Part shown: one piece after another, positions 1-8,542 of the stretch
Layout: each line of letters opens with the position of its first letter
How positions within the stretch are numbered: position 1 is the stretch's first letter
Assembly: GCA_019695305.1 (NCBI GenBank)
Contig: JAIBAG010000003.1
Location: 1-64,000 of the forward strand
Length of the DNA stretch: 64,000 bases
Direction: 5' to 3'
Origin: a bacterium
GTDB lineage: Bacteria; UBA10199; JAIBAG01
Translations under genes and position numbers: made by a program
The notes under the pieces: model-generated
The model's database searches: none
What the model was told of the DNA's origin: nothing
What the model saw: only the letters and a program-made list of their open reading frames with translations

Positions 1-68
1 CCCCTAGCCTTTAAAATCGCGATCGTTTCTCGTTCAATTAAAGTAAATTGATAGTAGTTTTTACCCAT
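1..68 (-). CDS. IS30-family transposase, N-terminal fragment cut by window edge
   Basis: Reading leftward from an ATG at 66-68, the frame stays open to base 1 and gives 22 complete residues. These contain a YYQFTL-IERETIAILKARG pattern. This is the classic start of IS30-family transposases, where the first helix-turn-helix region begins with a Y-Q-L-T-x-E-E-R-x-x-I motif. The enzyme would carry out cut-and-paste or circle-mediated transposition of its own element using a DDE catalytic domain, which lies outside the window. The repeats at 125-174 upstream probably belong to the end of the same element. Whether the gene is intact cannot be judged. The family call rests on a short but characteristic stretch. 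Confidence 0.62.
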   Translation of the reverse strand, partial: MGKNYYQFTLIERETIAILKAR

Positions 69-124
69 ATCCACTCAGAATACTCATCTATTCTAAGTGG
101 TGCACTTGCTTATTGAACCCAGGG

Positions 125-174
125 AGTCTCATTTGATGTTTCAAAATGAGACTGCTGATACTAATTTTGAGACT
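125..174. repeat. Inverted repeat at probable IS30 element end
   Basis: AGTCTCATTT at 125-134 is matched by its exact reverse complement AAATGAGACT at 144-153, with a 9-nt loop. A further partial copy, TTTTGAGACT, lies at 165-174. The repeats sit 57-106 bp upstream of the transposase start, where an IS30 end would be expected. They are probably the terminal repeat or a subterminal transposase-binding site (inference). The exact element boundary and target duplication cannot be set because the other end is outside the window. The rest of 69-227 shows no gene. Confidence 0.5.
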
Positions 175-227
175 TTGCTTTTAAAGTGCCAGGTACATAA
201 GGGAGGGGAAGGGGAAATAGCGTGCGT

Positions 228-935
228 TTAATTCTTTTTATCGGCTGTATCTAAAATATAATCACCTCTTGATAAGCGTGACAGAATAATATTGGTGCGC
301 AAAGATACTGTTTTTGGCTTTTTCCCACTCCCATAAACTACCGGGTTTGGAATGATGGCGGCTAAATACGCGGCTTGTTCGCGGCTTAATTTAGAAGCAT
401 CAGTGTTAAAGTAATGGCGAGCAGCTTCTTGTACGCCGTATATCCCTTCACCCCATTCAATATAGTTTAAATATAATTCCAAAATTCGTTTTTTAGGCAA
501 GGTATGTTCCATTTGAATGGTTAGCATCCATTCATGTAATTTGCGCCAAATACTTTTTTTGCGTGAGAGATACAGATTTTTAACAAGTTGTTGTGAAATA
601 GTAGAGGCGCCACGCTTATATTTTTTGGCCTTTATGTTCTTTTTAAAAGCTTTTTCTATTTCAACCCAGTTAAAACCCTCGTGCTCAAAAAAAGTGTCGT
701 CTTCCCCAATTAATACAGCCGCCTTAATGGATGAGGCGATACTAGAATAGGGTATATAGGTTTGTTTGAGGGGAGGCAGTGCATTGTTTTTGTCTCGTTT
801 ATCTAAATATTCCCCCATAAAGGCTGTAGTTTTTGGATTTTTATAAAGAAGCAGTCCCATATTGGGCAAATCAAAAAACATAAGGCTTGCCGCAAAAAGA
901 ATGGCAAAAAAAGAAAATTTAAAAAATTTACCCAT
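228..935 (-). CDS. mtgA: Monofunctional peptidoglycan glycosyltransferase MtgA
   Basis: The 235-residue protein has one N-terminal membrane segment (about residues 5-27) followed by a GT51 domain. It polymerises lipid II into glycan strands in the periplasm and has no transpeptidase domain. Visible motifs are EDDTFFEHEG, with the catalytic Glu of the first conserved motif, then RGASTISQQLVKNLYLS, then the segment KKRILELYLNYIEWGEGIYG that carries the second Glu, then a Y-F-N-T-D-A-S-x-L-S region. Length is normal for monofunctional enzymes of this family. It is transcribed divergently from the kinase gene at 993, with 57 bp between them, and points toward the IS30 fragment. Confidence 0.93.
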   Translation of the reverse strand: MGKFFKFSFFAILFAASLMFFDLPNMGLLLYKNPKTTAFMGEYLDKRDKNNALPPLKQTYIPYSSIASSIKAAVLIGEDDTFFEHEGFNWVEIEKAFKKNIKAKKYKRGASTISQQLVKNLYLSRKKSIWRKLHEWMLTIQMEHTLPKKRILELYLNYIEWGEGIYGVQEAARHYFNTDASKLSREQAAYLAAIIPNPVVYGSGKKPKTVSLRTNIILSRLSRGDYILDTADKKN

Positions 936-992
936 GGCTTGTTAAACAAATATCCTTTTTAAAAACACTTTGTTTTGACAGCTTAACCCAGT

Positions 993-2816
993 ATGATGGC
1001 CCTTTCTATGGCCGAGCAAGAACTCAAGCTGGGGGATTATCTTATCCTCGAAAAAATAGCCCACGGTGGCATGGCCCAAATTTATAAGGCCAAAACTTCC
1101 GATCCGGGTGGTATTGAGCGTTTGGTTGTTATCAAACGCATCCTTCCCCACATTTCTTCCCAACCCGAATATGTGGATATGCTGATTGACGAGGCTAAAA
1201 TTGCCGTTCATTTCAATCATGGCAATATTGCACAAGTTTACGACCTGGGTAAAGCCGGAAAAGACTATTTTATAGTGATGGAATATGTGGATGGTAAAAC
1301 CCTGGGGCAAATTTTACGGCATTTTAAGGAGCGTGGAGAAGAAATACCTATCGATATTTTGGTGTATTGTATGATTGAAGCCTGCAAGGGCCTCGATTAT
1401 ATCCATAATAAAACAGATGCTTCTGGAAAGCCTCTTGGAGTGGTGCATCGCGATATTTCTCCCCAAAACATCATTGTATCGTATTCGGGTACGGTTAAAA
1501 TTATAGATTTTGGCGTGGCCAAATCTCTTGATAAACTCAATCAAACCGAATCGGGTGTTTTAAAGGGAAAGTTTGCCTACATGTCTCCCGAACAGACGCA
1601 TGGCGAAAAAATTGATAGGCGTTCCGATATTTTTTCGTCGGGTATTTTATTGTGGGAACTACTGACCCAAAACCGGCTCTTTAAAAAGAAAACCAACCAA
1701 GATACTATCAAGGCCGTTAGGCGGGCCGCGTTTGTTTCGCCTCTTGAGTTTAGAGAGGATATCCCCCCTGATTTGGTAAAAATACTTAAAAAGGCCCTGC
1801 GTCGTTTTCGTTTTTTACGTTATTCCACAGCCTCCCAAATGGCGTCTGAGCTTAATCGTTTTTTACTCAAACACTATCCCGATTTTAAACCCCTACGTGT
1901 AGCCCAGTTTTTATACACCTATTTTGGACCCGAAGCCGATGAAAAGGATTTGCCCCAGGAAGTTCCCAATCTTAAAAATGAGCTTAAAGCAACTCCTAAT
2001 AAAAAGGTTGAGATTACAGCTAAAACTTTTAGCAAACAGGTTGGAGTATTAAGGCTTAAAAATGCTTTAAAGTGGGGTGGTGCAGGTGCGGTTGCTCTTG
2101 CCACACTTGTTTTTTTAGCGTGGAGTGCGGGAGCTTTTATAGCCTATTTAAACCGTGCCCATTTGGTTCTTAATGTTAGTCCTTTAGAGGCGCGTGTAAA
2201 ACTAAATGGTAAAACAATAAAGGGGGAAGCAGGTGTTTATACCATTGAATATGAGAGTGGTGAAAAGTTTCATGTAGAGGCGTCTCTTGATAATTATGTG
2301 GAGGAAGATAGGGAGTATGTGCTGGAAAAAAAGGAAACCCGGGAGGAAGAAATTAAGCTTACCAAAAAAATTCCTCAATTTGGCAGTGTGTTTGTAGAGA
2401 GTGATCCTGTTGGCGCCAAGGTTTATATCAATAATATGGATTGGGGGCAGTTAACCCCGGCCGAAATTTCTCAATTACCTAACGATAAAGACGTAGATGT
2501 AGGATTTTTTATGGAAGGGTATATTTTTAGCTCTCAAAAAGTACATATTAGGGGAGGGGAAACCCTTAAGGTTTTTGGCCGTCTTGAAAAAAATTATGCC
2601 GCTCTAGAAATTGATTCGCAACCCCCGGGTGCGCGTGTTATAGTCAATGGACAGGAAACGGGGGTAACGCCGTATGTGGATAAAAAGATTGTGCCTTTAA
2701 CCACAGTTAATATTACCCTTGTGATGGAGGGGTATGAGGCTTTAAATCAGAGTTTGGTTTTAAGCCCGGGCGAAAATAAAGAACTTGCCCTTACTTTAAA
2801 AGCAATAACACCATGA
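993..2816 (+). CDS. Membrane Ser/Thr protein kinase with three PEGA domains
   Basis: The cytoplasmic kinase domain spans about residues 12-290. It has a glycine loop (AHGGMAQIYKA), a catalytic loop with HRD and N (VVHRDISPQN), a DFG metal motif (IIDFGVAKS) and an SPEQ segment in place of APE. One membrane helix follows near residues 364-388. The outer part holds three PEGA-type repeats, starting near 392, 460 and 535, each with the pattern of a short strand, P-x-G/E-A-x-V-x-(I/L)-N-G. PEGA domains are thought to bind the envelope or sense it. The start could also be the ATG at 1008, which gives MAEQELKLGDY; neither start has a clear ribosome binding site. Its stop overlaps the start of the FHA-GGDEF gene, so the two are probably translated together. 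Confidence 0.9.
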   Translation: MMALSMAEQELKLGDYLILEKIAHGGMAQIYKAKTSDPGGIERLVVIKRILPHISSQPEYVDMLIDEAKIAVHFNHGNIAQVYDLGKAGKDYFIVMEYVDGKTLGQILRHFKERGEEIPIDILVYCMIEACKGLDYIHNKTDASGKPLGVVHRDISPQNIIVSYSGTVKIIDFGVAKSLDKLNQTESGVLKGKFAYMSPEQTHGEKIDRRSDIFSSGILLWELLTQNRLFKKKTNQDTIKAVRRAAFVSPLEFREDIPPDLVKILKKALRRFRFLRYSTASQMASELNRFLLKHYPDFKPLRVAQFLYTYFGPEADEKDLPQEVPNLKNELKATPNKKVEITAKTFSKQVGVLRLKNALKWGGAGAVALATLVFLAWSAGAFIAYLNRAHLVLNVSPLEARVKLNGKTIKGEAGVYTIEYESGEKFHVEASLDNYVEEDREYVLEKKETREEEIKLTKKIPQFGSVFVESDPVGAKVYINNMDWGQLTPAEISQLPNDKDVDVGFFMEGYIFSSQKVHIRGGETLKVFGRLEKNYAALEIDSQPPGARVIVNGQETGVTPYVDKKIVPLTTVNITLVMEGYEALNQSLVLSPGENKELALTLKAITP

Positions 2817-3706
2817 GCACCGAAAAAACAGTAGATGAAACTGTAGTGACCACCATTGGCCGTTTGGATGATGGTGATAAAAAGCCCTATTTTACTATAG
2901 TAAAAGGCTCTCGCTTGGGTCAAATTTATGCACTTGATAAAGCGGAGATGGTGGTAGGCCGCTCGCAAGAGGCCGATTTGCGTATTGAAGACATTGCTAT
3001 TTCGCGCAAGCATTTTAAAATTTACGTCAATAATAATCAGGTAACAGTGGAAGATTTAGCTTCTACTAATGGGACGCATGTGAACGGTTCCAAAGTAACC
3101 CGTCAGGCTTTGGCAGATGGCGACAAAATTCAAATTTCTCGCAACACCATTTTTGAACTTAGTTATTTGGATGAATCGCAAAGTTTATCCGAGAAAAAAC
3201 GCTACGAGATGGGTGTTATGGATCCGGTGTGCGAAATTCATAACAAACGTTATTTTTTGGAGCGTTTAAACGAAGAATTTAACTTTTCCAAACGCAAAAA
3301 GCGGGTGTTATCGCTTATCATGTTTGATATTGATCATTTTAAAAAGCTAAACGATACCTATGGCCATATTGCGGGAGATGCTGTTCTTAAAAAGGTAAGC
3401 CAGCTTATTACCAAAATAATCCGTACCGACGATATTTTTGCGCGCTATGGAGGAGAAGAATTTGTTCTTATTTTACGTGATACCGACGAAAAAAACGCGG
3501 CTAATTTGGCCGAACGTATTCGTGTGATGATTTCTCGTCATCCTTTTTTATTTGATGGTAAAGAAGTGAACGTTACCATTTCACTGGGTGTTACCGAACT
3601 TCATGAATCGATGCCCGATGCTACAGCATTTATTGAAAAAGCGGATAAATTTTTATACGAGTCTAAGGCTAACGGTAGAAACAAGGTTACTTCAGGAATT
3701 GCTTAA
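2813..3706 (+). CDS. FHA-GGDEF diguanylate cyclase
   Basis: This 297-residue soluble protein has an FHA domain at about residues 20-105, with GRSQEADLRI, SRKHF and STNGTHVNG. FHA domains bind phosphothreonine. A GGDEF domain follows at about 130-295, with the active-site motif GGEEF, so it should make cyclic di-GMP from two GTP. An RTDD sequence just upstream of the GGEEF motif matches an RxxD product-inhibition site. The gene overlaps the PEGA kinase by the ATGA arrangement, so the kinase is the obvious candidate to phosphorylate a partner or this protein itself and thereby control cyclase activity (inference from context). The 3' end overlaps the convergent gene by 4 bp. Confidence 0.92.
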   Translation: MSTEKTVDETVVTTIGRLDDGDKKPYFTIVKGSRLGQIYALDKAEMVVGRSQEADLRIEDIAISRKHFKIYVNNNQVTVEDLASTNGTHVNGSKVTRQALADGDKIQISRNTIFELSYLDESQSLSEKKRYEMGVMDPVCEIHNKRYFLERLNEEFNFSKRKKRVLSLIMFDIDHFKKLNDTYGHIAGDAVLKKVSQLITKIIRTDDIFARYGGEEFVLILRDTDEKNAANLAERIRVMISRHPFLFDGKEVNVTISLGVTELHESMPDATAFIEKADKFLYESKANGRNKVTSGIA

Positions 3707-4281
3707 TCAAATAAAAAGTTTTTAAGCGTACTTTTTAGTTTTTCAACTTCCTTTTCAATATTTCTAATTTGTTTTTGAGTAGCGGGCTGATTGTAGAGGG
3801 CCTGTGCGGGACGGTTTACCGTATCAACCAAGTTTCTAAAGTTTTTGGTAATGCGTTCCAAAGTTCCAAGCCTAGACATGGTGCTTTGTTTCTGTTTGTG
3901 TTTTTTACTTTTTTTATAGGCGTTGTCCAAAATATGAGGGAGTTTATCCATCGTATCTTGCGTTTTGTAGTGATAATCTTCCACCGCATATTTAAGGGTG
4001 TCGATGGTAAGCTTGTCATTTTTATAATGCGTGATAATAAGCAAAGGCTGATGATGTCCCTGTTTACGGATATCGCTAATCCAGTCGTGAGAATTGTTGG
4101 TGGTAAAAAAGTTTTCGGCTAAAATAAGATGGTAATTTTTCTTTTCTAAAAAATCCATCCCCTCCGAAAGCTTGGAGCAAAAATCAAAACTGTATTTGGA
4201 ATTGTCTTGAGCCAATTTTTGATACAGATGGTGGTGAACTAAATTGGGATCAATGACCAAAATTTTAAGTTTTTTACTCAC
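3703..4281 (-). CDS. Degenerate receiver-domain protein
   Basis: This 192-residue protein starts with a GTG. Residues 1-120 look like a CheY-type receiver fold, with strand 1 KILVIDPN, strand 3 YHLILAEN, a strand 4 Thr in LLIITHYK, and a Lys in DYHYKTQ. The second acid of the usual acidic pair is missing (IDPN rather than DD), and the phosphoacceptor Asp appears replaced by Glu (LILAEN). It may therefore be a phosphorylation-independent receiver. The C-terminal part, about 125-192, is basic and then helical, ending in a probable coiled coil; no known output domain is recognised. It is convergent with the FHA-GGDEF gene. A signalling adaptor role is inferred only. Confidence 0.62.
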   Translation of the reverse strand: MSKKLKILVIDPNLVHHHLYQKLAQDNSKYSFDFCSKLSEGMDFLEKKNYHLILAENFFTTNNSHDWISDIRKQGHHQPLLIITHYKNDKLTIDTLKYAVEDYHYKTQDTMDKLPHILDNAYKKSKKHKQKQSTMSRLGTLERITKNFRNLVDTVNRPAQALYNQPATQKQIRNIEKEVEKLKSTLKNFLFD

Positions 4282-4329
4282 TTTAAATTCATGGTCAATT
4301 ATTGCTAAAGTGTCAAAGAAAAAAAGATA

Positions 4330-4342
4330 ACGCGGGGTGTTA
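4330..4342. repeat. 13-bp intergenic repeat, copy 1
   Basis: ACGCGGGGTGTTA occurs here, in the gap upstream of tilS, and again exactly at 36409-36421 in the upstream region of the 988-aa orphan gene. At this copy, AACGC (4329-4333) can pair with GCGTT (4353-4357). The function is unknown. Confidence 0.45.
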
Positions 4343-4380
4343 AAGCCTTTAGGCGTTCAATATGCTTAAAAGAGGAATTG

Positions 4381-5709
4381 GTGCAACAGTCTCTCATACA
4401 TTTTTTAAAAAAATACAAATTTGAGCATGGCAAACCTTTTGTAGTGGGCGTTTCGGGTGGGGCCGACTCCATGGTATTGTGGCATTTGCTGCATCAGCTA
4501 AAACCAGTTTTGAAGCTCAATTACGAAATTATCCATTTCAACTTTCATTTAAGAGGAGACGAATCAAATCGTGACGAAGCCCATGTTCGAAATATGGCGG
4601 ATTTTTTTAAGGATAAACTCACAGTAGTAGATAGCCCTCTTAAAAAGGGATCTTCGGTGCAAGAAAGAGCGCGCGAGGTCCGTCTGGCATATTTTTCAAA
4701 GAAATTTTCTCAACAGAAAGACGGGGCTGTTTTTTTAGCGCATCATCAGGATGACCAGCTAGAAACCTATACCATACGACAACAGCGTGGCGCCGGCGAA
4801 CGGGGGCTTGCTTGTATGTGGCCTGTCACTTTTTATAATCATTTTAGCATCTATAGGCCGCTCCTAAATTTTTCCCGTAAAAAAATTCGTACTTACGGAA
4901 GTGCTCACCATGTATTATTTGTTGAAGACTCCTCCAATGCTACAGCGGCTTATTTGCGTAATCGTGTGCGGCATCAGGTGGTGGGTTCCATGAGTTCTAT
5001 TGAGAAGAAGAAAATTTTACATGCTATTAAAACAGCTCAAAAAAACGAACAGACTATCCGTAAAAAAACGGACCAGTTTTTAAAAAATAAAAACATTATT
5101 TCTAAAATCAATTTTTTTAGACAGAACCAAGCTGTTCGTTTTTCTATCATTCGCCGCTTGATAGCTAATATGAACGAAAAGCGGGAGTTGTCTCAAAAAA
5201 ATTACCTGCAAATTGAGAAAGTTTTAAAGGCCTCACGCAGTGTGGCTATGCCGTTTGGATCATTGCTACTGCTCAGTGAGGGGAAAACTTTTTACTTTGT
5301 AACACAAAAATCTTTTTGCAAAAAAGGGCCAGAACCAGCCGTATTACCGGGGCTTGGGTGTTATGAAAATATAGAATTATTTGAAAAGAAGGTTGTGCGC
5401 TTGTCTCCACACTCTCTTTATTTAGACGCTCAAAAAGTTTCATTTCCACTTATCCTTAAGCCTTGGCAGCCAGGAGAACGTTTTATTCCCTATGGCAGGC
5501 GTAACCCACAGAAAATAAAGGACTATTTGGCAAAAAAAGGATTTTCAGCCTTTCAAAAACAAAAAGTATTGGCACTTTATGGGGCCGATTCCAAGCTGCT
5601 TGCTTTAGTGGGGGTAGAAATTGATGCCCGCTATGCCTTGCCCAAACTACCTGGGAAGGCTCTCATTGTAAAAAAAAATGAGTGTAGCCCTAGACAAAGG
5701 GGTAATTAA
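4381..5709 (+). CDS. tilS: tRNA(Ile)-lysidine synthetase TilS
   Basis: The enzyme attaches lysine to C34 of the tRNA-Ile anticodon CAU, using ATP, so that it reads AUA. The N-terminal PP-loop motif VSGGADSMV lies near residue 25, followed by IHFNFHLRGDESNRDE and by HHQDDQLET, the region that binds tRNA and ATP. A central region and a C-terminal TilS-type domain (LKPWQPGERFIPYG) complete the long form at about 442 residues. Possible starts are TTG at 4378 and GTG at 4381. An AGAGGA at 4371-4376 supports this site and its spacing favours GTG. ftsH follows closely downstream, as in many bacteria. Confidence 0.93.
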   Translation: MQQSLIHFLKKYKFEHGKPFVVGVSGGADSMVLWHLLHQLKPVLKLNYEIIHFNFHLRGDESNRDEAHVRNMADFFKDKLTVVDSPLKKGSSVQERAREVRLAYFSKKFSQQKDGAVFLAHHQDDQLETYTIRQQRGAGERGLACMWPVTFYNHFSIYRPLLNFSRKKIRTYGSAHHVLFVEDSSNATAAYLRNRVRHQVVGSMSSIEKKKILHAIKTAQKNEQTIRKKTDQFLKNKNIISKINFFRQNQAVRFSIIRRLIANMNEKRELSQKNYLQIEKVLKASRSVAMPFGSLLLLSEGKTFYFVTQKSFCKKGPEPAVLPGLGCYENIELFEKKVVRLSPHSLYLDAQKVSFPLILKPWQPGERFIPYGRRNPQKIKDYLAKKGFSAFQKQKVLALYGADSKLLALVGVEIDARYALPKLPGKALIVKKNECSPRQRGN

Positions 5710-5806
5710 GGCATAGGGTAATTTATTGATAAATGGCTAAAAGATATTGAAAAAAGCCTTTAATTCCGCTATTTTTAATCCAGTTTTTAATATTAAGGAG
5801 TCTGTC

Positions 5807-7723
5807 TTGAAACAAACACAAAAATCATTGGCCCTCTGGGTTGTTTTACTGTTGCTTTCCCTCTATGCTGTTCATTTTTACAGTTCCAAAACGCCCACTA
5901 GCAAAGAAGTTAGTTTTAGCGAATTTACTCAAGCCGTTCAAAATGACGAGGTGGAAGAAGTAACCATTGAAGGCTCTCAATATTTAGGCAAATACAAAAA
6001 CCAATTTAATTCTGGTGGTTACTTTACTACTTTAGGGCCGCTTAATAGTGAAAAGGTTTTAGAGTTGCTTGGGCAAAAAAACGTTAGAGTTGAATTTAAA
6101 AAACAGGAAGAAAATTCTTTTTGGCAACAACTTCTTTTTTCGTGGCTCCCCATTTTGTTTTTATTTGCGTTCTTTTTCTTTTTTATGCGCCAAATTCAGG
6201 TGGGTGGTGGAAAGGCTTTATCGTTTGGCAAGTCGAAGGCTCGCTTATTAAATGAAACTCAGCGCAAAGTTACCTTTAAAGATGTAGCTGGTATTGAAGA
6301 AGCTAAGGAAGAACTGCACGAGATTATCGAATTTTTAAAAGAACCCCATAAATTTACCAAGCTGGGAGGGCGTATTCCCAAAGGTGTATTGCTTATGGGG
6401 CCTCCGGGAACTGGTAAAACCTTGCTGGCGCGTGCTATTGCTGGTGAAGCCGGCGTTCCATTTTTCAGTATTTCGGGTAGTGATTTTGTTGAAATGTTTG
6501 TGGGAGTTGGCGCTTCGCGTGTACGTGATTTATTTGAACAGGGTAAAAAGCATGCACCCTGTATTATTTTTATAGACGAAATTGATGCTGTAGGCCGTCA
6601 TCGTGGTGCTGGTTTGGGTGGTGGGCATGACGAGCGTGAGCAAACCTTAAATCAATTGCTAGTTGAAATGGATGGTTTTGAAAGTAACGAAGGTGTGATC
6701 ATGATTGCCGCCACAAACCGTCCGGATGTTTTAGATCCTGCTTTGTTGCGTCCTGGTCGTTTTGACCGTCGTGTGGTGGTGCCGCGTCCCGATTTAAAAG
6801 GTCGCGAGCAGATTTTACGTATTCATGTACGCAAAGTGCCGCTCGATTCGGATGTAGATTTAATGCACATAGCCCGTGGTACACCGGGTTTTTGTGGGGC
6901 CGATTTGGAAAATTTGGTGAACGAAGCGGCACTGTATGCAGCAAGAAAAAACAAAAAGTCGGTAAACCAGTTTGATATGGAAATGGCCAAAGACAAGGTT
7001 ATTATGGGTGCCGAGCGACGCAGTATGATAATTAGCGATGAAGAAAAGAAAATTACCGCCTATCACGAAGCTGGCCATACTTTGGTGGCTAAAATGATTC
7101 CTGGAACCGATCCTGTGCATAAGGTTACCATTATACCTCGTGGTATGGCCTTGGGCGTCACTCAGCAGTTGCCCGAAAAAGATAAATACACTCAATCTAA
7201 AAAATATTCAGAAGATCTCATTTCTATTTTAATGGGTGGACGTATTGCCGAAGAACTCATTTTTAATGAAATTACTTCTGGTGCCGGTAATGATATTGAA
7301 CGTGCTACCGACATGGCTCGCCGTATGGTGTGTGAGTGGGGTATGAGCGAAATATTGGGGCCTATGTCTTTTGGCAAGAAAGAAGAACAAATATTTTTGG
7401 GACGTGAAATTGGGCAACACCAGGATTATTCCGAATCTACTTCCGTGGTTATTGACAACGAAGTAAAAAAGATTGTGATGACCAATTACAATCGTTCTAA
7501 AAAGATTCTTTCCGATAATATTCAAAACCTCCATGCGTTGGCATTGGCTTTATTAGAATACGAGAGCCTTGATGGCGATCAAATTGATCGTGTGATTAGG
7601 GGTGAAAAATTGCCTCCTGTTCCTAAATCGGTGCCGCTCGATCAAAACATGCCCACGGATGTTAAAAGAGAAAGCAAGGTTCATACACCGCTTCCTATTA
7701 ATCCCGAACCTACAAAGGCCTAG
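5807..7723 (+). CDS. ftsH: ATP-dependent zinc metalloprotease FtsH
   Basis: This is a membrane-anchored AAA+ protease that degrades unassembled or damaged membrane proteins and some soluble regulators. Two membrane helices flank a short periplasmic domain (about residues 10-27 and 107-130). The Walker A motif GPPGTGKT lies near residue 198, Walker B is IIFIDEID, the second region of homology includes [18 protein letters not shown], and the zinc site HEAGH is near 419. The start is a TTG at 5807, preceded by AAGGAG at 5795-5800, giving 638 residues, the usual FtsH length. The frame is open further upstream to a TTG at 5747, but that extension has no ribosome binding site and would precede the normal first helix. 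Confidence 0.97.
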   Translation: MKQTQKSLALWVVLLLLSLYAVHFYSSKTPTSKEVSFSEFTQAVQNDEVEEVTIEGSQYLGKYKNQFNSGGYFTTLGPLNSEKVLELLGQKNVRVEFKKQEENSFWQQLLFSWLPILFLFAFFFFFMRQIQVGGGKALSFGKSKARLLNETQRKVTFKDVAGIEEAKEELHEIIEFLKEPHKFTKLGGRIPKGVLLMGPPGTGKTLLARAIAGEAGVPFFSISGSDFVEMFVGVGASRVRDLFEQGKKHAPCIIFIDEIDAVGRHRGAGLGGGHDEREQTLNQLLVEMDGFESNEGVIMIAATNRPDVLDPALLRPGRFDRRVVVPRPDLKGREQILRIHVRKVPLDSDVDLMHIARGTPGFCGADLENLVNEAALYAARKNKKSVNQFDMEMAKDKVIMGAERRSMIISDEEKKITAYHEAGHTLVAKMIPGTDPVHKVTIIPRGMALGVTQQLPEKDKYTQSKKYSEDLISILMGGRIAEELIFNEITSGAGNDIERATDMARRMVCEWGMSEILGPMSFGKKEEQIFLGREIGQHQDYSESTSVVIDNEVKKIVMTNYNRSKKILSDNIQNLHALALALLEYESLDGDQIDRVIRGEKLPPVPKSVPLDQNMPTDVKRESKVHTPLPINPEPTKA

Positions 7724-7729
7724 CACTTC

Positions 7730-8542
7730 ATGAGCATCTATGCCCCTCAGATTATGGGCATTATCAATACGACTCCCGATTCCTTTTATAAAGGGAGCCG
7801 TGTGAGTGCTGCAGACGAGTGTGTGAAGCAGGCTTTATTCATGAAAAATAGTGGTGCTTCCTGGATTGATATTGGTGGAGAGTCTACTCGCCCGGGGGCA
7901 GTTGCTATAAGTTCAGATGAAGAAATGAGTCGTGTTTTACCTGCACTTGAAGCCATTTGTAAAAATGTTGATATAAAGATTAGTGTAGATACCCGTAGAA
8001 GTGCTGTAGCCCGTGAAGCCGTAAGCTTGGGCGCTAGCATGATTAACGATGTGAGTGGCTTTGAGTTTGATGATGCCATGGCCTCTGTGGTGGCTAAAAC
8101 TGGTGTTTTGGGTGTTGTTATGCATTCACGGGGCACTCCCGATACCATGCAGCACCAGATAGCTTATGATAATTTTATAGACGACACCATAAAAGAACTT
8201 GAAACAAGAATTGCAAAGGCAGCCTCTAAAGGTGTAAAAAAGGAGCAGATTATTGTGGATCCTGGTTTTGGTTTTGCTAAAGCTTATGAACATAATCTTT
8301 TGCTGGTAAAAAATTTAAATCAATTCAATGCTATGGGTTTTCCGCTTATGATAGGGGTGTCTCGCAAAAACTTTATTGGACGTTTAATGGGTGAGGAAAA
8401 TCCTGAGAATCGTTTGAATGGAAGTTTAGCTGTTACCGCGTATATGTTACGTGATAAACCGATGTATATTCGTACGCACGATGTTAAAGAAACTGCGGCT
8501 CTATGTAAGATTTATGCTACCTTAGAGGGGGAATTATTATGA
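7730..8542 (+). CDS. folP: Dihydropteroate synthase FolP
   Basis: The enzyme condenses p-aminobenzoate with dihydropterin pyrophosphate in folate synthesis. The 270-residue protein has the family start IMGIINTTPDSFY, the pterin-site segment DIGGESTRPGA, a central INDVSGF strand, DPGFGFAKA, and the ending SRKNFIGR and RTHDV. It begins 7 bp after the ftsH stop. Its own stop lies inside the glmM start (ATGA overlap), so ftsH-folP-glmM are likely co-transcribed, an order found in many bacteria including Escherichia coli. Confidence 0.96.
   Translation: MSIYAPQIMGIINTTPDSFYKGSRVSAADECVKQALFMKNSGASWIDIGGESTRPGAVAISSDEEMSRVLPALEAICKNVDIKISVDTRRSAVAREAVSLGASMINDVSGFEFDDAMASVVAKTGVLGVVMHSRGTPDTMQHQIAYDNFIDDTIKELETRIAKAASKGVKKEQIIVDPGFGFAKAYEHNLLLVKNLNQFNAMGFPLMIGVSRKNFIGRLMGEENPENRLNGSLAVTAYMLRDKPMYIRTHDVKETAALCKIYATLEGELL

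Noticed and set aside
975-997. TTGACA and TATGAT upstream of the PEGA kinase as a sigma-70 promoter
   Set aside because: The two hexamers are only 11 nt apart, and the -10 overlaps the first possible start codon.
4306-4330. TAAAGTGT followed by AAAGATAA upstream of tilS as a third strong sigma-28 promoter
   Set aside because: The -35 is good, but the spacer is 9 nt rather than 11 and the GCC of the -10 is missing.
5747-5806. Twenty-residue extension of FtsH from an upstream TTG
   Set aside because: The TTG at 5807 has a perfect AAGGAG at the right distance and gives the normal protein length.
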